A stretch of DNA of 31,560 nt from positions 1 through 31,560 of the forward strand of contig DJOT01000028.1 in the NCBI GenBank assembly GCA_002439095.1. The letters run 5' to 3'. The notes beneath the pieces were generated by a model. That model worked only from the letters and a program-made list of their open reading frames with translations, was not told the DNA's origin and did not search any database. This document shows positions 8,847-16,508 of this stretch, piece by piece (position 1 is the first letter of the stretch; every line of letters starts with the position of its first letter). The DNA comes from Bacteroidales bacterium UBA6431 (GTDB taxonomy: Bacteria > Bacteroidota > Bacteroidia > Bacteroidales > UBA932). The position numbers were made by a program, and so were the translations under genes.

Positions 8847-8854
8847 TAAATTTG
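8847..8854 (+). promoter_or_regulatory. Putative -7 box for trmD
   Basis: TAAATTTG fits TAnnTTTG and lies 20 nt before the trmD ATG at 8875. It falls inside the longer open frame beginning at 8842, which argues against that start. Confidence 0.5.
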
Positions 8855-8874
8855 CGAGAAAATCAGACAGATAT

Positions 8875-9558
8875 ATGAGAATAGACATTCTTACGGTGGT
8901 TCCGGAGCTGCTGGACAGCCCGCTGTCCCACTCGATAGTGGGGCGCGCGCGCAAGAAGGGGCTCGCCGACATATTCATCCACGACCTGCGCAAATACGGG
9001 CTCGGCCCGAGGAAGAACGTGGACGACTACAGCTATGGCGGAGACGCGGGCATGGTGATGACCATCGAGCCGGTCTTCAAGATGATGGAGGAGCTCAAGG
9101 CCGGGCGGGACTATGACGAGATCATCTACATGTCCCCTGACGGAGAGACCCTCAACCAGAGCATCGCCAACGAACTCTCCCTCAAAGACAACATCATGAT
9201 CCTCTGCGGGCACTACAAAGGCATCGACCACCGCATACGCGAACATCTCATCACGAGGGAGATTTCAGTCGGGGACTATGTGGTGAGCGGCGGGGAAATC
9301 CCCGCGGCCCTGCTGACCGACGCCATCGTCCGGCTGATTCCCGGAGTGCTCACAGACGAGACCTCCGCCCTGTCAGACTGCTTCCAGGACGAGCTCCTCT
9401 CCCCTCCCGTATACACGCGTCCGGCCGAATTCAACGGCTGGAAAGTGCCGGAAGTCCTGCTCAGCGGCAACCCGAAACTGATACGCGAATGGCAGGACGA
9501 ACAGGCTCTGGAAAGGACCAGAAAACTGCGCCCGGAACTACTTAATAAAGAAATTTAA
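8875..9558 (+). CDS. trmD: tRNA (guanine-N1-)-methyltransferase TrmD
   Basis: TrmD uses S-adenosylmethionine to methylate G37 of tRNAs that read CNN/CGG-type codons and so prevents +1 frameshifting. It is a trefoil-knot SPOUT enzyme that acts as a dimer. The N-terminus MRIDILTVVPELL, GGDAGMVMTIEPV, YMSPDGETLNQ, LCGHYKGIDHR, the ISVGDYVVSGGE knot region and LTDAIVRLIPGVL are all conserved. The protein has 227 residues. I moved the start to ATG 8875, where the conserved N-terminus begins. It is divergently transcribed from the DUF349 operon, and no hairpin terminator follows directly. Confidence 0.96.
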   Translation: MRIDILTVVPELLDSPLSHSIVGRARKKGLADIFIHDLRKYGLGPRKNVDDYSYGGDAGMVMTIEPVFKMMEELKAGRDYDEIIYMSPDGETLNQSIANELSLKDNIMILCGHYKGIDHRIREHLITREISVGDYVVSGGEIPAALLTDAIVRLIPGVLTDETSALSDCFQDELLSPPVYTRPAEFNGWKVPEVLLSGNPKLIREWQDEQALERTRKLRPELLNKEI

Positions 9559-9597
9559 AAATTGCAGAAATTTTTTCCAAAAAAATTTGAAAAAGTA

Positions 9598-9627
9598 TTG
9601 CATATCCAAAAAAGATGCGTACCTTTG
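9598..9627 (+). promoter_or_regulatory. Strong Bacteroidetes promoter in the trmD-pyrG gap
   Basis: TTG (9598-9600), exactly 19 nt, then TACCTTTG (9620-9627). This is a close fit to the Bacteroidetes sigma consensus, but no substantial open reading frame follows, so the product is probably a small RNA ending at 9752. Confidence 0.65.
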
Positions 9628-9633
9628 CTTTCG

Positions 9634-9752
9634 GAAATGAAACAACTCAGTCTCCGGCTTCGGCCGGCGGACATCTAACCAACGATAATTAACCTTCTAT
9701 AAGGTAATACACTACTAACTAACCGTAAACCCCCGCTGAGAAGCGGGGGTTT
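9634..9752 (+). ncRNA. Putative small RNA between trmD and pyrG
   Basis: This segment of about 120 nt has a strong promoter at one end and an 11-bp hairpin terminator at the other. An inner GC-rich hairpin (CCGGCTTCGGCCGG, around 9657-9670) is visible. The only open frame is a 13-codon mini-ORF (9637-9678, MKQLSLRLRPADI) that would be nearly leaderless. It has no tRNA, and I found no clear match to SRP RNA, 6S RNA or tmRNA cores. The gene-free stretch 9559-9898 holds this unit, its promoter, the terminator at 9727-9752 and the pyrG terminator at 9811-9846. The remaining bases look featureless. Confidence 0.45.
9727..9752 (+). terminator. Hairpin terminator of the putative small RNA
   Basis: An 11-bp perfect stem (AAACCCCCGCT / AGCGGGGGTTT) with a GAGA loop; the T-rich tail is short (TTTGTCGTT). 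The stem is symmetrical enough to act on the minus strand too. Confidence 0.7.
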
Positions 9753-9810
9753 GTCGTTACGGGCACGGAGCACATTTGAGGCTGGTCAGGCAGCAGCGTA
9801 CTATGAGACC

Positions 9811-9846
9811 AAAAATGTCCGGGGAAAGTTCATTTCCCCGGACATT
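9811..9846 (-). terminator. Rho-independent terminator of pyrG
   Basis: A 14-bp perfect stem with a 5-nt loop lies about 50 nt past the pyrG stop. On the minus strand the second arm runs into a T5 stretch. Confidence 0.8.
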
Positions 9847-9898
9847 CGTAACTTTTAGCTGTGTTTCTCCGGCGAAAAGGCTTTCTGCCGGACAAAAC

Positions 9899-11515
9899 TC
9901 ATTTCCTTCCGGCCTTGTAGTCCATCGCGGCTTTGACGAAAGCCGTAAAGATCGGCTGCGGGTGCTCCGGGGTGCTCTTGAACTCCGGGTGGAACTGCAC
10001 GCCTATGAAGAACGGGTGGGACGGCATTTCGACCACTTCCACAAGACCAGTCTGAGGATTGCGTCCTGTGGCCACGAGTCCCGCGTTCTCGAATGCCTCA
10101 AGGTACTCGGAGTTGAATTCGTAGCGGTGGCGATGCCTTTCCGAGATCATGTCGGTCCCGTAGATGCGCTCCACAAGTGAGCCTTTCTTGAGCTGGCAGT
10201 CGTAGGCTCCGAGCCTCATGGTACCGCCCTTGATGGTGGTGGACTTCTGGTCTTCCATAAGGTCGATGACCGGATGTGAGGATTTCGGGTTGACTTCTGC
10301 GGAGGCCGCATCCTTGTATCCGAGCACATCGCGCGCGAATTCCACCACGCACATCTGCATTCCGAGGCAGATGCCGAAGAACGGCACATTGTGCTCCCTG
10401 GCATAGCGCACTGCCACGACCTTGCCTTCCAGCCCGCGCTCGCCGAATCCCGGCGCCACGAGGATGCCGTCCATCTTGCCGAGGACTTCTTCGGCGTTGC
10501 TCTCATCAAGGTGTTCGCTGTGGACGGTGTGAACCCTGACCTTGCACTCGTTGGCGGCGCCGGCGTGCACAAATGATTCAAGGATAGACTTGTATGCATC
10601 CTGGAGCTCCACGTATTTTCCCACCAGGGCTATGTCTACCTCGGACTTCGGATTCTTGAGACGGGATAGGAAACCGTTCCATGCCCTCATGTCCGGCTGG
10701 GCGAAATTCTCGACCTGCAGGTGGCGCACCACCAGCTCGTCAAGGTGCTCCTCATGCATGTTGAGCGGAACCTGATAGATGCTCCAGGCGTCGATGGACT
10801 GGATCACATGGCCAGGCTTGACATTGCAGAAGAGTGCCACTTTCTTGCGGAGCTCCGGGGTGAGGGGATGCTCGGTGCGGCAAACTATCACGTCCGGCTG
10901 GACACCTGCCTGCTGGAGCATCTGCACCGAGTGCTGTGTCGGCTTGGTCTTCAGCTCCTTGGCCGCACTCAAATATGGTACGAGGGTGAGATGGATGGAC
11001 ATGCAGTCCTCCTCGGGGAGTTCCCACTGGAGCTGGCGCACGGCCTCCACGAAAGGCTGGGATTCCATGTCCCCGACAGTACCTCCAATCTCCGTGATGA
11101 TAATGTCGTATTTTCCCGTCTTGCCGAGCAGAAGCATGCGGCGCTTGATCTCGTCCGTGATGTGCGGCACGATCTGGACGGTCTTGCCAAGATACGCGCC
11201 TTCGCGCTCCTTGGTGATGACGGTGTTGTATATTTTGCCGGTGGTGACGTTGTTGGCCTTGGATGTGTGCACGCCGAGGAAACGCTCATAGTGCCCGAGG
11301 TCTAGGTCGGTCTCGGCCCCGTCTTCCGTCACGTAGCACTCGCCGTGCTCGTAGGGGTTGAGGGTACCCGGATCGATGTTGATATAGGGGTCAAACTTCT
11401 GAATTGTGACTCTCAAGCCTCTGGCCTGTAGGAGTTTTGCAAGTGATGCGGCGATTATGCCCTTGCCGAGTGAAGACGCCACTCCGCCCGTGACAAATAT
11501 ATACTTTGTATCCAT
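9899..11515 (-). CDS. pyrG: CTP synthase
   Basis: PyrG makes CTP from UTP, ATP and glutamine in the last step of pyrimidine nucleotide synthesis. The N-terminal amidoligase domain begins MDTKYIFVTGGVASSLGKG and contains KFDPYINIDPGTLNPYEHGE. The C-terminal class I glutamine amidotransferase domain (from ~300) has the nucleophile elbow FFGICLGMQ and the His-Glu pair in GVQFHPEF. It has 538 residues from the ATG at 11515; the longer frame from 11527 overlaps a likely -7 box. It has its own terminator downstream. Confidence 0.97.
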   Translation of the reverse strand: MDTKYIFVTGGVASSLGKGIIAASLAKLLQARGLRVTIQKFDPYINIDPGTLNPYEHGECYVTEDGAETDLDLGHYERFLGVHTSKANNVTTGKIYNTVITKEREGAYLGKTVQIVPHITDEIKRRMLLLGKTGKYDIIITEIGGTVGDMESQPFVEAVRQLQWELPEEDCMSIHLTLVPYLSAAKELKTKPTQHSVQMLQQAGVQPDVIVCRTEHPLTPELRKKVALFCNVKPGHVIQSIDAWSIYQVPLNMHEEHLDELVVRHLQVENFAQPDMRAWNGFLSRLKNPKSEVDIALVGKYVELQDAYKSILESFVHAGAANECKVRVHTVHSEHLDESNAEEVLGKMDGILVAPGFGERGLEGKVVAVRYAREHNVPFFGICLGMQMCVVEFARDVLGYKDAASAEVNPKSSHPVIDLMEDQKSTTIKGGTMRLGAYDCQLKKGSLVERIYGTDMISERHRHRYEFNSEYLEAFENAGLVATGRNPQTGLVEVVEMPSHPFFIGVQFHPEFKSTPEHPQPIFTAFVKAAMDYKAGRK

Positions 11516-11524
11516 AACGGGACG

Positions 11525-11532
11525 CAAATATA
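11525..11532 (-). promoter_or_regulatory. Putative -7 box for pyrG
   Basis: TATATTTG on the minus strand lies 9 nt before the pyrG ATG. The -33 element is not clear, so this is a weak call and would give an almost leaderless mRNA. Confidence 0.4.
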
Positions 11533-11556
11533 CAATTAGTTTGTAAATTCGCGGCT

Positions 11557-12327
11557 ATGAAAAAGAGGTTAATTTCATTTTTGTTGCTTGCGGGCCTTTG
11601 CGGAGCTGTATGTGCAGGCTGCCAGGCCAAGGTCACGCAATATAAGCTAAAAGTGGTGAAAGAGTACAATCACGACACCGCCGCCTACACGCAGGGGCTC
11701 TTCTTCGAGGAAGGGCAGATGTACGAAAGCACAGGCCAGTACGGAAAGTCTTCGTTTAGGGTCGTAGATTACAAGACGGGGAAAGTGAGCCGCAAGTTGG
11801 ATTTCGCACGCAAGTATTTCGGAGAGGGTTCTGTCATGCTTGACGGGAAACTCTACATCCTCACCTGGACCAACAAGGTCGCGTTTGTCTACGATGCGGC
11901 GACTCTCAAATACGAGAAGACCTTTTCCTATCCGCGCGAGGGCTGGGGCCTCACCACGGACGGGAAGTCACTCATAGCCTCCGACGGCTCTTCAAGGATC
12001 TATTATCTCACCAAAGATTTCAAGCAGGTCAAGGCCCTGGATGTCAAGCTCAACGGCAGGCCGGTCAGGCTGCTCAACGAGCTCGAGTGGATAGACGGGA
12101 AAATCTGGGCCAACGTCTACATGACCGACATGATAGTCATCATCAATCCTTCCGACGGTCGGGTTGAAGCCACGGTGGACTGCACCGGCCTGCTGCCCGG
12201 CAAACTGCGCACCGCCGATACGGATGTCTTGAACGGCATCGCCTATGACAGAGAGACAGGGAAAATATGGCTGACAGGCAAGAACTGGCCGCGCCTGTAT
12301 GAAGTGAGCCTCGTACCGGTGAAATAA
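11557..12327 (+). CDS. Glutaminyl-peptide cyclotransferase (lipoprotein)
   Basis: This five-bladed-propeller enzyme family (PF05096) converts N-terminal glutamine of peptides to pyroglutamate. The N-terminus is an export signal (basic KKR, then a hydrophobic stretch) ending in VCAGC at residues 18-22. That is a slightly unusual lipobox, so it is probably an envelope lipoprotein. Family motifs are YTQGLFFEEG, ESTGQYGKSS, the FGEGSVMLDGKLYILTW segment, GWGLTTDGKSL, SDGSSRIYYL and the NELEWIDGKIWANVY segment. The length (256 residues) is normal. Its start is 29 nt beyond the -7 box region shared with pyrG. A GC-rich hairpin follows the stop. In gut Bacteroidales such cyclases are thought to stabilise exported protein N-termini; that role is inferred here. 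Confidence 0.9.
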   Translation: MKKRLISFLLLAGLCGAVCAGCQAKVTQYKLKVVKEYNHDTAAYTQGLFFEEGQMYESTGQYGKSSFRVVDYKTGKVSRKLDFARKYFGEGSVMLDGKLYILTWTNKVAFVYDAATLKYEKTFSYPREGWGLTTDGKSLIASDGSSRIYYLTKDFKQVKALDVKLNGRPVRLLNELEWIDGKIWANVYMTDMIVIINPSDGRVEATVDCTGLLPGKLRTADTDVLNGIAYDRETGKIWLTGKNWPRLYEVSLVPVK

Positions 12328-12328
12328 T

Positions 12329-12350
12329 GGGCAGCCCGTTTGGGCTGCCC
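12329..12350. terminator. Hairpin between convergent genes
   Basis: A 9-bp perfect stem (GGGCAGCCC / GGGCTGCCC) with a GTTT loop sits between the convergent stops at 12327 and 12357. There is no T-run, so termination in either direction is only likely. Confidence 0.55.
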
Positions 12351-12356
12351 TCCATT

Positions 12357-15251
12357 CTACATATCGTCTATAGCCTTCTGAGGTGTCAGAGTGACAGGCC
12401 CGAGAAGGCCGGAATCCTCCACAGGCCACTTCGCAGCCGAGAAGAAGCCGTCAGGCCCCCTGCTGCCGCCGCGCGGAGCTATGTTGGCATTATAGAAAAT
12501 CTTCCACTTGATGCCGCTGCGGTCCATGTAGGAGATACGGTTCTCGCAGGAATTAGAAACCCTCACCACGAGTTCACCGCCACGGGCAGCCTGCTCGGGG
12601 GTCAGTACCAGAGAATAAGGCTTCTTGAAGACAGTCCCGAGATACTCGCCGTCCAGCCACACCGCAGCGCTTTCGCGCACATCACCGAGATCCAGAGCCC
12701 AGACAGCCGCAGATGAACCGCTGACAACGGGAAGCGTAACCCGGTATTCGGCGCTGCCGGAGAAGATCTCGTATGCCTTTCCATATTTCGTCCATGAGCC
12801 GAGAGTCTTGACCGTTCTGGAAACCGGAAGTTCAGGTCCTCCGAGAGTGAAGCGTATATGCCAAGGTCCCGTAACGGACATCGGCTCCCCTGCCGCCTCA
12901 TAAAACTCATACTCATCACCGGTGTAAGTCCCGGCAAAAGTCTCAAGAAGGTATGACTCATCCGGAAGGATCTTCATCAGCACCTCCTTGCGTCCTCCTT
13001 CAGCCTCGCGAACCCGCCCATAACCGAACTTCTCCGTCATCGGATTGTATATGCCGACAGTGCCGCAGACAGCATCAAGAGGCACCCAGGCCTCCACCGT
13101 CCCGGATGTCGGATTCTTGACGAAATAATACTTGCCTCCGTCATCCTTGAGACGGCTTATGCACTGGAGTCCGAGATCATACATGGTCTCACGGGACACG
13201 CCGGCCATGTCGAGCATCGCGGACAGATCGGAAGAGACGAGCACCTTCCCTTTCCCGCAGACAGCCTCGCTGACACCATCATGCTCCACAAAATCGAGCG
13301 AAGCTTTCAGTTTCTCAAGACGGGCACGGCGCTCGTCAAGCCTGTAGAGGCCAGGCACGTCAGCAGGCAGAGCCTCTTCGACAAGAACAACAGCCCCCTT
13401 GCGTGCAAGTGCGAGAAGCTTCTCGAACGTCTCGAGGATCATCTTGTCACACTTCGGTATCACGATGGTCTGATAGCTGTTGCCTCCCTTGGTGAGGAGC
13501 TTGCCCCCGAAGACGGAGACATTGTCCTGAAGCATCTTGTCGGTGATATAATCCCAGGTATATCCCTTGTCATAGAGGGCTGTGGCGGAAGCGCCTATCG
13601 CGCTCTGCACAGGAGTGTTCTGGTTCATGTGGTAGAGCATCGGCTCGCGCCCGCGCTCCGACTGGAGATCGGTGGCGTCGAAGAAAAGCAGGATGTCATT
13701 GTCCGGACGACCTGCCTGCAGGAAGGACTGGCAACGGGCCACATAGCGGTTGAACGCCCCGAAATCCGGCCAGAAACTGTTGGTCGGCTGGAAATGCACG
13801 GCGGCGTAGAAAAGCCAGCCCGGCCATGGGGCGTCATTCGGAGACATGCATGTGCCATGGTAGAAAATATGGTTGACTCCGGAGAGCAGGTATGTGTCCA
13901 CGGATGTCTTGACATCGCCGAGGGTGGAACGGAAATGGTCGTTGAGCCAAGTGGCCGATTCGGAAGAAGTCAGAGGCTTGTCAGTCACATGGGCAGCAGA
14001 TGAGGCTGTCTTCATGCCGATGATGCTGCGCCCTTCTGTCTCAGGCACATCGCTCACCGCGTAGACATCGAGGATATTGGCAGGAGAGCCGTGCGCCTGG
14101 TTGCGTATGCCCTTGCCCTGGGCGGCGGCCCAGTGCTGCCAACGCATGGAATATGTCTCTATCAGAAGCTCTCCGATGGTCTGGCGGTAATCAAATACCA
14201 CCCTGTCACTCTTGTCTTTGTCAGAACTCAGGCCGAGAAGTTCCGGCATGTACTGCTTGAGATCATAGCCGCGGCGCGCCTTGAACTCGCGAAAGAAATC
14301 CGCTGTCCAGTCAGAATTGCCCACGGCATCGTCAACCTCATAAGAATCATTGAAATAATAGCGTATGCCGCTCACGTCATAACCTTTGAAAGCCTCGTCG
14401 AACTTCTTCAGATAACGGTCAATGGCATCTGCCGAGAAGTGGTCGATCACATCGCCCTCACCTCCAGGGCCGGCACGCTCGACCATCTTGCCGTGCCAGC
14501 CGAGAAAGAGTTCGCACACGGTCCAGTCTCCTCCCTCCGGAGCCGTCCAGTCAAGAGTACCGTCCTCCGAAACCTTAGAAGTGAGATCCTCGTAGCGCCC
14601 GTCCGAACAGTTAGCCGTCACAGCGATCAGCGGAAGAGGAAGCGGGTAACGGACCTGCTCGAAAGCACGCTGCTGCAGGCTGTCGTTGGCGGCCACCGGA
14701 TATTTCATGTCCTTGATGTCAACCTTGGTTCCGAGAGTGCGCACCATCAGTTTCTCGATATACTCAACCTTTTCCTGAAGGCGCTCCCCTCCTTTCAACT
14801 CAACGGTCTTGGAAGCCAGATAACGGCATGCGTAGTCCGGAGTCACCCAAGGGCCGCCGAACGGCCAGCCTGACGCGTTGGCAAGGTCGATCCCGAGGTC
14901 ATGGGCTTCAGCGGCCTTCAGCGTGTACGAGAACAGATCCATCCAATCCTTGGAAAGATAGTCGCGGTAGCTGTCTTCGTAGCCTTTGGCCCCATAGATG
15001 GTCGTCACCTCCATGCCGCCGAGTCCGGCCTTGGAATACTGCACCATCATGGTGTCGATGTCGGCCTCCCCCACTGCGCTCGCCGGCCACCACCAGCGCG
15101 TCCATGGCTTGTTCTGCCTTGTTATTTCGGGCCAGGAGAGTTTCCCGGTCTCCTGTTTCGCCTCGGGTACGCCTCCCCCCTGGGAGCACGCCGTGATGGC
15201 TGCGGCACAGGCGAGGGCCAGCAGCACCCTGGAACGGGTCATTGTGTTCAT
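12357..15251 (-). CDS. GH106 family glycoside hydrolase (alpha-L-rhamnosidase-like lipoprotein)
   Basis: The 964-residue protein starts with a lipoprotein signal ending in ITAC (Cys22), so it is exported and lipid-anchored. The N-terminal segment WTRWWWPASAVGEADI, GLGGMEVTTIYG and NASGWPFGGPWVTP is typical of GH106 (PF17132), calcium-dependent enzymes that cleave rhamnose from plant pectins and other glycans. A central catalytic barrel (YYFNDSYEVDDAVG, NQAHGSPANILD) is followed by beta domains. A C-terminal galactose-binding-like domain shows WALDLGDVRESAAVWLDGEY. ATG 15251 and ATG 15242 are both possible starts. It converges with the glutaminyl cyclase gene and diverges from the esterase, with which it may share a substrate. 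The exact substrate cannot be read from the sequence. Confidence 0.88.
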   Translation of the reverse strand: MNTMTRSRVLLALACAAAITACSQGGGVPEAKQETGKLSWPEITRQNKPWTRWWWPASAVGEADIDTMMVQYSKAGLGGMEVTTIYGAKGYEDSYRDYLSKDWMDLFSYTLKAAEAHDLGIDLANASGWPFGGPWVTPDYACRYLASKTVELKGGERLQEKVEYIEKLMVRTLGTKVDIKDMKYPVAANDSLQQRAFEQVRYPLPLPLIAVTANCSDGRYEDLTSKVSEDGTLDWTAPEGGDWTVCELFLGWHGKMVERAGPGGEGDVIDHFSADAIDRYLKKFDEAFKGYDVSGIRYYFNDSYEVDDAVGNSDWTADFFREFKARRGYDLKQYMPELLGLSSDKDKSDRVVFDYRQTIGELLIETYSMRWQHWAAAQGKGIRNQAHGSPANILDVYAVSDVPETEGRSIIGMKTASSAAHVTDKPLTSSESATWLNDHFRSTLGDVKTSVDTYLLSGVNHIFYHGTCMSPNDAPWPGWLFYAAVHFQPTNSFWPDFGAFNRYVARCQSFLQAGRPDNDILLFFDATDLQSERGREPMLYHMNQNTPVQSAIGASATALYDKGYTWDYITDKMLQDNVSVFGGKLLTKGGNSYQTIVIPKCDKMILETFEKLLALARKGAVVLVEEALPADVPGLYRLDERRARLEKLKASLDFVEHDGVSEAVCGKGKVLVSSDLSAMLDMAGVSRETMYDLGLQCISRLKDDGGKYYFVKNPTSGTVEAWVPLDAVCGTVGIYNPMTEKFGYGRVREAEGGRKEVLMKILPDESYLLETFAGTYTGDEYEFYEAAGEPMSVTGPWHIRFTLGGPELPVSRTVKTLGSWTKYGKAYEIFSGSAEYRVTLPVVSGSSAAVWALDLGDVRESAAVWLDGEYLGTVFKKPYSLVLTPEQAARGGELVVRVSNSCENRISYMDRSGIKWKIFYNANIAPRGGSRGPDGFFSAAKWPVEDSGLLGPVTLTPQKAIDDM

Positions 15252-15331
15252 TTAGCCAATTTAGCAATAAAATGTCAAGCGGCAAAAAATAAATGTAACG
15301 CCGACATGCAGCCGTATCCGGACAGAATGCA

Positions 15332-15339
15332 TAGTTTTG
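15332..15339 (+). promoter_or_regulatory. Putative -7 box for the esterase gene
   Basis: TAGTTTTG fits TAnnTTTG and lies 28 nt before the ATG at 15368. No good -33 element is visible. Confidence 0.45.
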
Positions 15340-15367
15340 CCGGCAACAACCAACAACACTAAAAAAA

Positions 15368-16465
15368 ATGAAAAGAACACTGATCACTCTCGCATCACTG
15401 GGGCTGCTGTCCGTATGCGCCACAGCCCAGGTAAAAGAAGACTTCAAGCCGTCTGAGCTCAACCAGCCGGGACAGGAATACCCGATGGTCAATTCTCAAG
15501 GCTACGCCCGCTTCCGGGTCAAGGCACCGCAGGCGCAGTCCGTGGTAGTGAGCCTCGGCCTCGGCGGCCAGGGCGGCACCACGCTCACTAAAGGAGAAGA
15601 CGGATTCTGGACAGGCACCACCGCAGGCCCGATGGACGAAGGCTTCCACTACTATCACCTCACAATAGACGGAGGTGTATTCAACGACCCGGGGACTCTC
15701 AATTTCTACGGCTCCACACGTTGGGAGAGCGGAATCGAGATTCCGGCCGCCGACCGCGACTTCTACGCGCTCAAAAACGTCCCTCACGGCAACGTGCAGC
15801 AGATCCTCTTCTACTCCAAGAGCACTGACAGTGTGCGCCGTGCATTCGTCTACACCCCTCCATGCTATGAGCAGGGCAAGGAAGACTACCCGGTGCTCTA
15901 TCTCCAGCACGGATGGGGCGAGGACGAGACCGCATGGTCAAATCAGGGCCACGCCAACCTCATAATGGACAACCTCATCGCCGAAGGGAAGATCAAGCCG
16001 TTCATCATCGTGATGACATACGGCATGACCAACGATGCCGTGTTCGGACAGATCCACAAGTTCGATTTCACCAAGTTCCAGACCGTGCTTGTGGATGAAC
16101 TCGTCCCTTATGTGGACTCGCATTTCCGCACCAAGGCTGACAAGGCCCACAGGGCCATGGCAGGTCTCTCCATGGGCGGAATGGAGACCAAGGTCATCAC
16201 CCTGGCACGTCCGGAAGTGTTCTCCCGCTACGCTCTTCTCAGCGGAGGCACCTACTCTCCTGCCGACATCAAGGACAAGAGCCAGGTCGACCTGATCTTC
16301 ATGAGTTGCGGAAGCAAGGAGAATCCCGACGGAGTCCTCAAGGCAGCAAAAGAGATGAAAGCCGCAGGCTTCAACGCCGTGGGATATGTCTCAGAAGGCA
16401 CGGCTCACGAGTTCCTCACCTGGAGACGCAGCCTCTACCAGCTCGCTCCGCTCCTCTGGAAATAA
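15368..16465 (+). CDS. Secreted esterase, CE1/feruloyl esterase type with N-terminal Ig-like domain
   Basis: The first ~21 residues form a signal peptide ending CATAQ (type I cleavage). Residues ~45-140 resemble an E-set/CBM48-like Ig domain (ARFRVKAPQAQSV, DEGFHYYHLTIDG). The esterase D-type alpha/beta hydrolase domain (PF00756) follows: YPVLYLQHGWGEDETAW, GLSMGG with nucleophile Ser268, and GTAHEFLTW with His347. This arrangement is seen in Bacteroidales feruloyl or acetyl-xylan esterases, which remove ester side groups from plant polysaccharides. It is divergent from the GH106 gene, so side-chain removal from the same glycan is plausible. A strong terminator follows. Confidence 0.9.
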   Translation: MKRTLITLASLGLLSVCATAQVKEDFKPSELNQPGQEYPMVNSQGYARFRVKAPQAQSVVVSLGLGGQGGTTLTKGEDGFWTGTTAGPMDEGFHYYHLTIDGGVFNDPGTLNFYGSTRWESGIEIPAADRDFYALKNVPHGNVQQILFYSKSTDSVRRAFVYTPPCYEQGKEDYPVLYLQHGWGEDETAWSNQGHANLIMDNLIAEGKIKPFIIVMTYGMTNDAVFGQIHKFDFTKFQTVLVDELVPYVDSHFRTKADKAHRAMAGLSMGGMETKVITLARPEVFSRYALLSGGTYSPADIKDKSQVDLIFMSCGSKENPDGVLKAAKEMKAAGFNAVGYVSEGTAHEFLTWRRSLYQLAPLLWK

Positions 16466-16478
16466 ATTGCATCACAGC

Positions 16479-16508
16479 AAGGCGGCCCCTCAAGGCCGCC
16501 TTTTCTTT
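16479..16508 (+). terminator. Rho-independent terminator of the esterase gene
   Basis: A stem of 7 GC pairs plus 2 AT pairs (AAGGCGGCC / GGCCGCCTT) with a 6-nt loop and a TTTTCTTT tail. Its right arm lies within the last codons of the convergent RND permease gene. Confidence 0.85.

Noticed and set aside
9778..9810. Possible SRP RNA-like bases (GGTCAGGCAGCAGC)
   Set aside because: The conserved GGAAGGAAGCAGCC tetraloop context is missing and no symmetric long hairpin is formed.
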